Notes under the pieces: generated by a model
The model's input: the letters and a program-made list of their open reading frames with translations, nothing else
The model's database searches: none
What the model was told of the DNA's origin: nothing
Made by a program: the position numbers and the translations under genes
Shown: positions 1-6,456 of the stretch, piece by piece
Layout: each line of letters starts with the position of its first letter
Position numbering within the stretch: the stretch's first letter is position 1
From: Flavobacterium sp.
Lineage (GTDB): Bacteria > Bacteroidota > Bacteroidia > Flavobacteriales > Flavobacteriaceae
Assembly (NCBI GenBank): GCA_024642295.1
Contig: JAHEBK010000080.1
Location: 1 to 7,265 of the forward strand
Direction: 5' to 3'
DNA: 7,265 bases

Positions 1-44
1 GTTACTAAAAAAGCGACCATTGATACTAATTGATTAAATTTCAT
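1..44 (-). CDS. N-terminus of an exported or membrane protein (partial, runs off left edge)
   Basis: Read on the minus strand from an ATG at 44-42, the frame stays open to the window edge and gives MKFNQLVSMVAFLV. A basic residue followed by a hydrophobic run is typical of the start of a signal peptide or first membrane segment. The ATG lies 28 bases downstream of a TAnnTTTG promoter element (73-80), which makes a real start more likely. Only 14 codons are visible, so the product cannot be named. The gene follows the AraC-family regulator on the same strand, about 157 bases after its stop, and could be its target; that is inference. An alternative is chance: a 14-codon open frame is not significant by itself. 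Confidence 0.45.
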   Translation of the reverse strand, partial: MKFNQLVSMVAFLV

Positions 45-72
45 TATAATTTTTTTGATTTTTTTTGAAATG

Positions 73-80
73 CAAAAATA
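73..80 (-). promoter_or_regulatory. Candidate -7 promoter element for the left-edge gene
   Basis: The minus strand reads TATTTTTG, a full match to the Bacteroidota -7 consensus TAnnTTTG, ending 28 bases before the ATG at 44. I see no TTG or TTTG at the usual 17-23 base spacing upstream, so the -33 half is missing or degenerate. The same octamer occurs before the AraC gene and before sdhC. Confidence 0.4.
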
Positions 81-200
81 CATTTTACTTATAGACTATT
101 ATGGTACATATGGTGATTTTACGGTATATAAATGTTTTTTAGCAAAATATTGTTTGTTTAATAATTTAAAATCAAGCTAAATTCAACGAAAATCAAAATA

Positions 201-1016
201 TTATATTAAATCAGGTGTTTGTTTAAATACTAAAGGAGTTCTTCCCGTATGCCTTTTAAAATATTTCACAAAATGTGATACATCTTTAAAATCAAGACTG
301 TATGCTATTTCAGAAATAGTCCTATTAGTGTAAAGTAATTGTCTTTTAGATTCTTGTATAATATGAGTGGCAATAATTTGAGAAGCTGTTTTGGAAAAAT
401 TCTTTTTACAAATGGAATTCAATTGCTGGGAATTAATATTCATTAAATCTGCATAAAAGGACACGTCATTTCGTAATTCTTGTTGCAACAGCTCTTCAAA
501 ATGAATCCCTTTATCAGTATCTATCAAACGTTCAGTGCGATTAGAATAACCAATAATCTTAGCGAATAACGCTTTTAACCCACCTTCAACAACCTCTTTT
601 TGAATCGATCTCAGCTTCATTTCGATACACAAAATTTCGAATAATTTATCAATTGATTCATCAACTTGAAGATTAACCAATTGTTCTTTACTCAGTCGAT
701 ATAATTGTTGATTGATATGCTTATCAGTTGTTTTTTCTAAAAAATCTTCTTTTACAATAATAACATACCCTTCAGGAATTGTATCAATCTCCCAATGGTG
801 TACTTGGTTGTTATTAATAACAAAAACTACCGAAGGAGTAATTTCATAAGCTTTTGAATCCATATAATGAAAACCTGAACCTGCTTTAAAATAAACCAAC
901 TCAATATATTTATTATGCTTATGGGGTTTTGTATAGCGTTTATTGACATCAAATGGTTCAATTTTAATATCGGTTACATTAGGGATTTTGGTATAAACAG
1001 CAATAGATTTTTTCAT
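201..1016 (-). CDS. AraC-family transcriptional regulator
   Basis: This 271-residue protein has the usual two-part AraC layout. Residues about 20-90 look like a cupin-type sensing domain: a His-rich stretch (HKHNKYIELVYF, 32-43), then short beta-like segments and NNNQVHHWEI (68-77). The C-terminal part, about 170-268, is the DNA-binding domain with two helix-turn-helix units. The first is near 185-215 (SFYADLMNINSQQLN), the second near 231-262 (RTISEIAYSLDF, then SHFVKYFKRHTGRTP), which fits the family signature well. Length is normal. The ATG at 1016 precedes the domain smoothly and no SD box is visible, as is usual in this phylum. The effector is unknown; the family mostly senses small molecules such as sugars or aromatics and often regulates its neighbours. 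It is divergent from the histidine kinase gene. No strong terminator hairpin follows its stop. Confidence 0.9.
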   Translation of the reverse strand: MKKSIAVYTKIPNVTDIKIEPFDVNKRYTKPHKHNKYIELVYFKAGSGFHYMDSKAYEITPSVVFVINNNQVHHWEIDTIPEGYVIIVKEDFLEKTTDKHINQQLYRLSKEQLVNLQVDESIDKLFEILCIEMKLRSIQKEVVEGGLKALFAKIIGYSNRTERLIDTDKGIHFEELLQQELRNDVSFYADLMNINSQQLNSICKKNFSKTASQIIATHIIQESKRQLLYTNRTISEIAYSLDFKDVSHFVKYFKRHTGRTPLVFKQTPDLI

Positions 1017-1043
1017 TAATAATTGTTTTTTTATCGCATTTTA

Positions 1044-1057
1044 TTTGCAATTTGCAA
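1044..1057. repeat. Tandem TTTGCAA repeat in the araC leader
   Basis: TTTGCAA occurs twice with no gap (1044-1050 and 1051-1057). Each copy contains the palindrome TTGCAA. It lies between the candidate promoter and the start codon of the AraC gene. AraC-type proteins commonly bind direct repeats, so an autoregulatory site is possible, but a 7-base period is shorter than the near-helical-turn spacing usual for them. Confidence 0.3.
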
Positions 1058-1072
1058 TAATTCCTATGTATC

Positions 1073-1087
1073 ATTGTTATTAACAAT
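1073..1087. promoter_or_regulatory. Dyad ATTGTTA-T-TAACAAT, candidate operator
   Basis: Perfect 7-bp inverted repeat around a single central base. It begins 5 bases downstream of the candidate -7 box of the AraC gene, so it would cover the transcription start. This is a classic position for a repressor operator. A further ATTGTT half-site is at 1022-1027, near the start codon. In such AT-rich DNA a short dyad can arise by chance. Confidence 0.35.
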
Positions 1088-1091
1088 AACA

Positions 1092-1099
1092 CAAAAATA
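1092..1099 (-). promoter_or_regulatory. Candidate -7 promoter element for the AraC-family gene
   Basis: The minus strand reads TATTTTTG, a full match to TAnnTTTG. It would give a leader of roughly 70 bases before the ATG at 1016. No good -33 TTTG is seen at 17-23 bases; weak CAA-type complements lie too close (1106-1108, 1111-1113) and a CAAA complement lies too far (1133-1136). Confidence 0.4.
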
Positions 1100-1137
1100 A
1101 TATTACAAGACAACTTATGACCCTTCCAGCGTCAAAA

Positions 1138-1147
1138 GGTTTAAACC
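1138..1147. repeat. Perfect palindrome GGTTTAAACC
   Basis: Ten-base perfect palindrome in the middle of the divergent region, 62 bases upstream of the kinase start. It lies in a less AT-rich patch (about 1117-1147) than its surroundings. It could be a protein-binding site for the kinase gene, the AraC gene or both. No clear TAnnTTTG promoter is seen for the kinase; the nearest are one-mismatch matches at 1174-1181 (TATATTTT) and 1192-1199 (TACCTTTA). Confidence 0.25.
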
Positions 1148-1209
1148 AAAAAGAACAAAATATCGTTCCAACGTATATTTTACTATATTTATACCTTTAA
1201 ATTATATTT

Positions 1210-2358
1210 ATGCAGTTTTCTGAAAGAAGAAATACAACACGCTGGATTATTATTTTAATTTCATTTTTGATTGTTTCATTGATTCTTTGGAATACCTATA
1301 CTTTTTTTCAAATTTTCAAAAACGAAGAACGGTTAAAAATGAACCTTTGGGCAAATGCCCAAAAAACGCTCATCAATGCTGATGAGAATACTGAGGTTGA
1401 TTTACCACTGCAAATTCTGAGCAACAACAACTCTATTCCTATTATTTTAACTGAAAACGATCGTGTTATCAATACCGTAAATATTGATGAAAGTTTTGGA
1501 ATAAATAGTCCTTCTACCCTTAAAATATTAGCCCGATTAAAAAATGAAAACGAACCTATTGTCATTGAATATGTTCCTGGCAATTTTCAAAAATTATATT
1601 ATGGTGACTCCGAGTTATTAAACAAACTAAAATACTACCCTATAGCGCTACTTTTGATTATTTTTCTATTTGGACTACTGGTCTATAACTTTTATAAAAG
1701 TACCAAAGTAGCTACACAAAACAAGCTATGGGCAGGTATGGCTAAAGAAACCGCACACCAAATAGGAACACCATTATCCTCCTTAATAGGCTGGGTCGAA
1801 ATATTGAAAGCGGATGAAGTTGATGAATCCATAACCTTAGAAATCGAAAAAGACATTGCCCGACTTCAAACGATTACGGAACGTTTTTCGAAAATTGGTT
1901 CAGTACCTACCTTGGAAAACAAAAATATTATTGAAGAAACATTCAATGCTTACACCTACTTACAATCTCGTTTTTCAAAACAAATCGAATTTCACTTTAA
2001 TGCACCTGAAATCCCCATTTACATCCCCATCAACCCAACATTACATGGCTGGACAATTGAAAACTTAGTTAAAAATGCCATTGATGCCATGAAAGGCAAA
2101 GGCAAATTGATTTTACAAATAGAACATGATAGAGGCAGTGTCCTAATAAATGTATCGGACACAGGTAGTGGTATTGCAAAAAAGCAATTCAACACCATTT
2201 TTGAACCTGGATTTACTACTAAAAAACGAGGTTGGGGACTGGGATTATCATTAACAAAAAGGATAGTCGAAGAATACCACAAAGGTAAAATCAAGGTTTT
2301 AAAATCCGAAATTGGTGTAGGCACTACTATTCAGGTTAGTTATAAAATTAAGTCTTAA
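1210..2358 (+). CDS. Membrane-bound sensor histidine kinase
   Basis: This is a 382-residue inner-membrane kinase. TM1 is about 12-32, followed by a periplasmic loop of about 110 residues with no domain I recognise. TM2 is about 143-162. There is almost no linker and no evident HAMP domain before the dimerisation helix. The phosphoacceptor is H183 in AHQIGTPLSSL. The catalytic domain has all expected boxes: N-box ENLVKNAIDAM (key N289), G1 DTGSGI (317-322), F-box FEPGFTTKK (331-339) and G2 GWGLGLSL (341-348). The residue after His is Gln instead of the common acidic residue, while T187 at +4 and P188 are kept. No response regulator is adjacent, so its partner is elsewhere or off the window. 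It is divergent from the AraC gene and convergent with sdhB. The ATG at 1210 leaves a basic stretch (RRNTTR) just before TM1, as expected for a start. Confidence 0.92.
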   Translation: MQFSERRNTTRWIIILISFLIVSLILWNTYTFFQIFKNEERLKMNLWANAQKTLINADENTEVDLPLQILSNNNSIPIILTENDRVINTVNIDESFGINSPSTLKILARLKNENEPIVIEYVPGNFQKLYYGDSELLNKLKYYPIALLLIIFLFGLLVYNFYKSTKVATQNKLWAGMAKETAHQIGTPLSSLIGWVEILKADEVDESITLEIEKDIARLQTITERFSKIGSVPTLENKNIIEETFNAYTYLQSRFSKQIEFHFNAPEIPIYIPINPTLHGWTIENLVKNAIDAMKGKGKLILQIEHDRGSVLINVSDTGSGIAKKQFNTIFEPGFTTKKRGWGLGLSLTKRIVEEYHKGKIKVLKSEIGVGTTIQVSYKIKS

Positions 2359-2378
2359 AATTAAATGCAGATTTTTGT

Positions 2379-2402
2379 AAACACATTGATTCTGTGTTTT
2401 TT
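2379..2402 (+). terminator. Weak hairpin after the kinase gene
   Basis: AAACACA (2379-2385) pairs with TGTGTTT (2393-2399) across a 7-base loop, followed by a few more T residues. The stem is A/T rich, so it is at best a weak terminator. A much stronger one follows about 75 bases on. Confidence 0.35.
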
Positions 2403-2475
2403 GATTGCGGTCAAGTCACTTTGCTTAGTATAGGAAATCATAGTTTTGTGTGAAAGAGATTTTATTTTAAACCAC

Positions 2476-2509
2476 AAAAAACGCATTCAAATTAATGAAT
2501 GCGTTTTTT
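2476..2509. terminator. Bidirectional intrinsic terminator between convergent units
   Basis: A perfect 14-bp stem joins 2476-2489 (AAAAAACGCATTCA) to 2496-2509 (TGAATGCGTTTTTT) around the hexaloop AATTAA. Six A on one side and six T on the other make it a Rho-independent terminator in both directions. It would end the kinase transcript from the left and the sdhCAB transcript from the right, 38 bases past the sdhB stop. Confidence 0.9.
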
Positions 2510-2519
2510 ATATATCTAG

Positions 2520-2544
2520 TTCCCCTCTTTGGAGCCAGGGGGAA
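2520..2544. repeat. Degenerate CCCCT/AGGGG hairpin beside the sdhB stop
   Basis: TTCCCCT (2520-2526) faces AGGGGGAA (2537-2544), forming a short hairpin with one extra G. It lies immediately after the sdhB stop codon (minus sense). The GC-rich arms stand out from the AT-rich spacer. From memory, C/G-rich CCCCT...AGGGG elements recur between genes in flavobacteria; this could be a worn copy. It may also stabilise the 3' end of the sdh mRNA. Confidence 0.4.
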
Positions 2545-2546
2545 TA

Positions 2547-3293
2547 TTATCCTTTCAAACTAGCTGACATGTACTCTCTGTTCATACGAGCGATGTTCTC
2601 TAGAGAAATACCTTTAGGACATTCGATTTCGCAAGCACCAGTATTGGTACAGTTACCAAAACCTTCTTCGTCCATTTGTTTCACCATGTTCAATACACGA
2701 TCCGTAGCTTCAACTCTACCTTGTGGTAGCAAGGCAAATTGAGAAACTTTAGCTCCTACAAACAACATCGCTGAACCATTTTTACAAGTAGCTACACAAG
2801 CTCCACAACCAATACATGTTGCTGCATCAAAAGCATCGTCAGCATCATTTTTGTTAACTGGAATCGTGTTTGCATCAATTGTATTTCCAGAAGTGTTTAC
2901 CGAGATAAAACCTCCAGCATGTTGAATACGGTCGAATGAACTACGGTCAACAACTAAATCTTTCACCACTGGAAAAGCCGCAGCACGGAAAGGCTCGATT
3001 GTAATTGTATCACCATCCTTAAACATACGCATGTGCAACTGACAAGTCGTAACACCACGGTCTGGACCATGCGCTTCACCGTTGATGAATAAAGAACACA
3101 TTCCGCAAATTCCCTCACGACAATCGTGGTCAAATGCTACTGGTGATTCTCCTTTGTTGATTTGTTGTTCGTTGAAAACGTCTAACATTTCAAGGAACGA
3201 CATATCTGGCTCAATTCCGTCAACTTTATAGTCAACCATTGCTCCTTTATCTTGGGCGTTTTTTTGACGCCATATTTTTAATGTAAGTTTCAT
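2547..3293 (-). CDS. sdhB: Succinate dehydrogenase/fumarate reductase iron-sulfur subunit
   Basis: This 248-residue subunit carries electrons from the flavin in SdhA to the hemes and quinone in SdhC. The N-terminal ferredoxin-like domain binds a [2Fe-2S] cluster with C58, C63, C66 (CREGICGMC) and C84. The C-terminal domain has C160-x2-C163-x2-C166-x3-C170, then C215-x5-C221-x3-C225. By family rules C160, C163, C166 and C225 hold the [4Fe-4S] cluster, and C170, C215 and C221 hold the [3Fe-4S] cluster. All ligands are present and length is normal. It is the last gene of the operon, starting 75 bases after the sdhA stop, in contrast to the 12-base gap between sdhC and sdhA. Sequence alone does not settle whether the complex mainly oxidises succinate or reduces fumarate; an aerobic flavobacterium would favour the former. 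Confidence 0.97.
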   Translation of the reverse strand: MKLTLKIWRQKNAQDKGAMVDYKVDGIEPDMSFLEMLDVFNEQQINKGESPVAFDHDCREGICGMCSLFINGEAHGPDRGVTTCQLHMRMFKDGDTITIEPFRAAAFPVVKDLVVDRSSFDRIQHAGGFISVNTSGNTIDANTIPVNKNDADDAFDAATCIGCGACVATCKNGSAMLFVGAKVSQFALLPQGRVEATDRVLNMVKQMDEEGFGNCTNTGACEIECPKGISLENIARMNREYMSASLKG

Positions 3294-3302
3294 ACTGTTT
3301 TA

Positions 3303-3364
3303 GTTTGAAAGTCATAAAGTCGAATGTCTAAAGGCTGTAACTTTGGACTAGTGACTTTGGACTA
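3303..3364. repeat. AGTC/GACT repeat cluster in the sdhA-sdhB gap
   Basis: The 75-bp gap is mostly short repeats. On the plus strand AAAGTC occurs at 3308-3313 and 3316-3321, with the variant AATGTC at 3323-3328. ACTTTGGACTA then occurs twice, at 3340-3350 and 3354-3364, with a 14-base period. The left units are inverted relative to the right ones: AAAGTC (3308-3313) can pair with GACTTT (3353-3358), so the transcript could fold here. I recall similar AGTC/GACT clusters between flavobacterial genes but cannot verify this. Confidence 0.7.
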
Positions 3365-3368
3365 ATTA

Positions 3369-5369
3369 CTATTTATAACTTCTTTGAACTAATTTAATGT
3401 TTTCGTAATTCAAGGCTTCTTTGTGCAATACGGCATCACTTGGTTTTCCTTTGTATTCCCAAGCTGCTACATAAGCAAAGTTATCATCATCACGAAGTGC
3501 TTCTCCTTCTGGTGTTTGGTATTCCTCACGGAAGTGACCTCCACAAGATTCATTACGGTGTAAAGCATCTTTAGCAAACAATTCTCCTAGTTCTAAGAAA
3601 TCGGCAACACGAATTGCTTTTTCTAATTCTTGGTTGAATTCTTTATCTGTTCCGGGTACTTTTACATCTTTATAAAACTCCTCACGTAAGGCTGCAATTT
3701 CTACAATCGCTTCATTTAATCCTTTTTCGTTACGAGCCATACCTACTTTATCCCACATGATTTTCCCTAATTTCTTATGGAAATAATCTACTGAGTGCTT
3801 TCCTTCATTGTTGATGAAGTTACTGATTAAGTCTTTCACGCTTTTTTCGGCAGCATCAAACTCAGGAGTGTCCGTTGGAATAGGTCCCATTTTGATATCT
3901 GGAGCTAAATAATCACCAATTGTGTATGGCAATACAAAATAACCATCAGCCAAACCTTGCATCAAAGCCGAAGCTCCTAAACGGTTTGCTCCGTGATCAG
4001 AGAAGTTTGATTCTCCAATAGAGAAACATCCAGGAATAGTAGTTTGTAAGTTATAATCAACCCATGTTCCACCCATTGTGTAGTGAACCGCTGGATAAAT
4101 CATCATAGGTGAAGTATAAGGATCCTCATCTACAATTTTATAATACATTTGGAACAAGTTCCCGTATTTACTTTTTACAATTTCAGTACCTAATTTAGTT
4201 ACCAAAGCTTTATCGTCAGCATTTAAACCTTTCACATAAGCAGCTTCTTTTCCGTAACGTTGAATTGCAGCAGCAAAATCCAAGTATACGGCTTCACCTG
4301 TTTTATTTACTCCAAAACCAGCATCACATCTTTCTTTAGCAGCACGAGAGGCAACGTCACGAGGAACTAAGTTACCAAAAGCAGGATATCTTCTTTCTAA
4401 GAAATAATCTCTGTCTGCTTCAGCTAAATCAATTGCTTTTTTCTTTCCTTCACGGATAGCTTGTGCATCTTCTAGTTTTGCAGGAACCCAGATACGTCCG
4501 TCATTACGCAATGACTCAGACATCAACGTTAATTTAGACTGGTGATCTCCTGAAACAGGAATACAAGTTGGGTGAATTTGTGTGTAACAAGGGTTAGCAA
4601 AGTAAGCCCCTTTTTTATGGATTTTCCAAGCTGCAGTAGCATTAGAACCCATTGCATTTGTTGATAAGAAGAAAACGTTTCCATATCCTCCAGAAGCGAT
4701 AACTACTGCGTGAGCAGAATGTCTTTCGATCTCACCAGTAATCAAGTTACGAGCGATAATTCCTCTTGCTTTTCCGTTAACAACAACCAAGTCTAACATT
4801 TCGTGACGGTTGTGCATTTTTACTTTTCCACGACCAATTTGACGGTTCATTGCTGAGTAAGCACCCAAAAGCAATTGTTGTCCTGTTTGTCCTTGTGCGT
4901 AGAAGGTACGAGAAACCAAAGTTCCTCCAAAAGAACGGTTATCTAAAAGTCCACCATATTCACGAGCCAACGGCACCCCTTGAGCCACACATTGGTCAAT
5001 AATATTAGCAGAAACTTCAGCCAAACGGTGTACGTTAGCTTCACGAGAACGGTAATCTCCTCCTTTTACAGTGTCATAAAACAGTCTGTAAACAGAGTCA
5101 CCGTCTCCTTTATAATTTTTTGCAGCGTTGATTCCTCCTTGTGCCGCAATAGAGTGCGCACGACGTGGTGAATCTTGAAAACAAAATGCTTTTACGTTAT
5201 ACCCTAACTCTGCTAAAGTAGCAGCAGCAGAACCTCCAGCTAATCCAGTTCCTACGATGATGATATCAAGGTTACGTTTATTAGCAGGGTTTACTAAATT
5301 AATATGATCTTTATAATTTGTCCATTTGTCCGCAATTGGGCCATTTGGTATTTTTGAATCTAATGCCAT
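3369..5369 (-). CDS. sdhA: Succinate dehydrogenase/fumarate reductase flavoprotein subunit
   Basis: This 666-residue catalytic subunit interconverts succinate and fumarate on the inner face of the membrane. The FAD-binding Rossmann motif is at 36-45 ([12 protein letters not shown] region). H72 in [11 protein letters not shown] is the expected covalent FAD site. Active-site residues expected from E. coli SdhA are visible: H267 in QIHPTC, R337 in LVPRDVASR (the proton-donating Arg), H429 in VHYTMGG and R463 in [11 protein letters not shown] further conserved segment is [14 protein letters not shown] (604-617). The length of about 660 residues fits the type B group typical of Bacteroidota, longer than the E. 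coli protein. It starts 12 bases after the sdhC stop with no SD box and ends with TAG. It is the middle gene of sdhC-sdhA-sdhB. The flavin signature has Ala at position 71 where Ser or Thr is common. Confidence 0.97.
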   Translation of the reverse strand: MALDSKIPNGPIADKWTNYKDHINLVNPANKRNLDIIIVGTGLAGGSAAATLAELGYNVKAFCFQDSPRRAHSIAAQGGINAAKNYKGDGDSVYRLFYDTVKGGDYRSREANVHRLAEVSANIIDQCVAQGVPLAREYGGLLDNRSFGGTLVSRTFYAQGQTGQQLLLGAYSAMNRQIGRGKVKMHNRHEMLDLVVVNGKARGIIARNLITGEIERHSAHAVVIASGGYGNVFFLSTNAMGSNATAAWKIHKKGAYFANPCYTQIHPTCIPVSGDHQSKLTLMSESLRNDGRIWVPAKLEDAQAIREGKKKAIDLAEADRDYFLERRYPAFGNLVPRDVASRAAKERCDAGFGVNKTGEAVYLDFAAAIQRYGKEAAYVKGLNADDKALVTKLGTEIVKSKYGNLFQMYYKIVDEDPYTSPMMIYPAVHYTMGGTWVDYNLQTTIPGCFSIGESNFSDHGANRLGASALMQGLADGYFVLPYTIGDYLAPDIKMGPIPTDTPEFDAAEKSVKDLISNFINNEGKHSVDYFHKKLGKIMWDKVGMARNEKGLNEAIVEIAALREEFYKDVKVPGTDKEFNQELEKAIRVADFLELGELFAKDALHRNESCGGHFREEYQTPEGEALRDDDNFAYVAAWEYKGKPSDAVLHKEALNYENIKLVQRSYK

Positions 5370-5381
5370 TATAATTGAATA

Positions 5382-6047
5382 TTAATGATTGAAATGATGA
5401 AATAATGCAATAAATACGAATCCTAAAGGAACTATAATAGAAAACCATAGACCGAAATCCTTCATCCCTTTTGTGTATTTATTATTGGCTCCTACTGATT
5501 GAAAAGAAGAACTAAATCCGTGTTGTAAATGTAAAGACAACAATACAAATGACAAACTGTACAAACCTGTTCGTACAGGGTCTACAAATTTTTCAGCCAA
5601 TTCATGAAAATACCTTGTTTCATCAGCTGGATTAAATTCTACATACTTATAAACGATCTCTGGAACCCAAAAATCATAAAAGTGTAAAGCCAAGAAAGCT
5701 AAAATTACTGAACCTGAAATAATCATGTTACGTGATGCCCAACTTGCATTAGCAGCTCCATTGTAACTTGCATAATTTATAGGTCTTGCTTTTCTATTTT
5801 GCAAATCCAAAGTGAATCCCATGATGAAGTGAAAAATCACCCCAACGATAAGAATAGGTTGAATTACAAATTGAATCAAAGGATTGGTTCCCATGAAATG
5901 AGAAATCGCATTGAATAAATCGGCACTAATTACCGAAGTCATATTGATTAAAAAATGCTGTGCTAGAAACAACATCAAAAAAAGTCCTGAAAGTGCCATA
6001 GCTACTTTTTTTGCTATTGACGATTTCAATAATCCAGATTTTGCCAT
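5382..6047 (-). CDS. sdhC: Succinate dehydrogenase cytochrome b subunit (type B, diheme)
   Basis: This 221-residue membrane anchor has five predicted helices at about 15-35, 57-79, 107-127, 159-178 and 196-217. It matches the b558 family that replaces SdhC plus SdhD by one protein with two hemes. Likely axial ligands, one per helix I-IV, are H31 (AQHFLINM), H73 (IFHFIMG), H122 (ALHFYDFW) and H173 (SLHLQHG). H176 is close by, but the H-x3-G spacing favours H173. The W. succinogenes fumarate reductase has a Glu two residues before its helix IV ligand, used in its transmembrane proton path; here that position is S171. The protein passes electrons to quinone, presumably menaquinone. It is the first gene of the operon, with a good promoter just upstream, and is divergent from the aminopeptidase gene. 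Confidence 0.95.
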   Translation of the reverse strand: MAKSGLLKSSIAKKVAMALSGLFLMLFLAQHFLINMTSVISADLFNAISHFMGTNPLIQFVIQPILIVGVIFHFIMGFTLDLQNRKARPINYASYNGAANASWASRNMIISGSVILAFLALHFYDFWVPEIVYKYVEFNPADETRYFHELAEKFVDPVRTGLYSLSFVLLSLHLQHGFSSSFQSVGANNKYTKGMKDFGLWFSIIVPLGFVFIALFHHFNH

Positions 6048-6077
6048 AATATTTTAGAATATAATTTAAAAAGTACA

Positions 6078-6108
6078 CAAAAATAAAGCAAAAAGGCACG
6101 TACTACAA
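6078..6108 (-). promoter_or_regulatory. Promoter of the sdhCAB operon
   Basis: On the minus strand GGTTG (TTG at 6108-6106) is followed after 20 bases by TATTTTTG (6085-6078). This matches the Bacteroidota promoter pattern TTG, 17-23 bases, TAnnTTTG in both boxes and spacing. Transcription would start near 6072, leaving a leader of about 25 bases before the sdhC ATG at 6047. It is the best promoter in the window. Confidence 0.7.
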
Positions 6109-6257
6109 CCTTTTCAAGACTATTTATAATCATTTTAAAGTGTTTAATCTTTAGCCGAATTAAAAACATATAAAAAATGCTTAAAATATTTATTATCAAT
6201 TAGTTGAATCTAAAAAAGGATTGAAACAACAAAAATTTATCACAAAAACAGGTTTAT

Positions 6258-6301
6258 AAATTATCAATAATTACCGCTTAAAAATATTAATTTGATAATT
6301 T
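6258..6301. repeat. Ten-base inverted repeat AAATTATCAA / TTGATAATTT
   Basis: AAATTATCAA (6258-6267) and TTGATAATTT (6292-6301) are perfect inverted copies separated by 24 bases. They lie about 170 bases upstream of the sdh -7 box. The arms contain two of the four TTATCA motifs of the region. This could be a two-site operator; a chance origin is possible in AT-rich DNA. Confidence 0.35.
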
Positions 6302-6330
6302 TATTTCGCATATTCTTTGATTCCATAAAC

Positions 6331-6354
6331 ACACAAAACCAAACGATTTTGTGT
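6331..6354. repeat. Eight-base inverted repeat ACACAAAA / TTTTGTGT
   Basis: Perfect 8-bp arms (6331-6338 and 6347-6354) flank an 8-base spacer. No T-run follows on either strand, so it is not an obvious terminator. It may be a binding site or a hairpin of unknown role. Confidence 0.35.
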
Positions 6355-6390
6355 ATAAAAACAAATTGTTATCGCATGGTTAATTATTTA

Positions 6391-6426
6391 GGCTTTCTGT
6401 TATAAAAATCTAGTTTTTATTAAGCC
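6391..6426. repeat. Nested inverted repeat upstream of the aminopeptidase gene
   Basis: An inner pair ATAAAAA (6402-6408) and TTTTTAT (6414-6420) surrounds a 5-base loop. An outer pair GGCTT (6391-6395) and AAGCC (6422-6426) encloses it with an asymmetric internal loop. It ends 22 bases before the candidate -7 box of the peptidase gene, occupying the zone where a -33 box and activator site would sit. Confidence 0.35.
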
Positions 6427-6448
6427 CCACAATTACAAACAGATTGTT

Positions 6449-6456
6449 TAAATTTG
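6449..6456 (+). promoter_or_regulatory. Candidate -7 promoter element for the aminopeptidase gene
   Basis: TAAATTTG matches TAnnTTTG exactly and ends 19 bases before the ATG at 6476, which would give a short leader. No TTG is seen at 17-23 bases upstream, so the -33 half is not supported. Confidence 0.4.

Noticed and set aside
1308..1583. Minus-strand open frame of 91 codons inside the kinase gene
   Set aside because: It lies wholly antisense to a clear kinase reading frame, has no family motif, and its composition mirrors the sense gene.
2019..2324. Minus-strand open frame of 101 codons over the kinase ATP-binding domain
   Set aside because: Antisense to the strongly conserved N, G1, F and G2 boxes; no independent evidence of coding.
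2446..2742. Plus-strand open frame of 98 codons running through the terminator into sdhB antisense
   Set aside because: It crosses a strong bidirectional terminator and overlaps conserved sdhB cysteine codons on the other strand.
3303..3364. CRISPR array or mobile element in the sdhA-sdhB gap
   Set aside because: The repeats are too short (6-11 bases), irregular and partly inverted, with no spacers of constant length, terminal repeats or transposase.
4283..5200. Frameshift or inactivation in sdhA
   Set aside because: The frame is continuous over 666 codons with all FAD and active-site residues present.
6331..6354. Rho-independent terminator from ACACAAAA/TTTTGTGT
   Set aside because: The stem is A/T rich and no T-run follows on either strand; no gene ends nearby.
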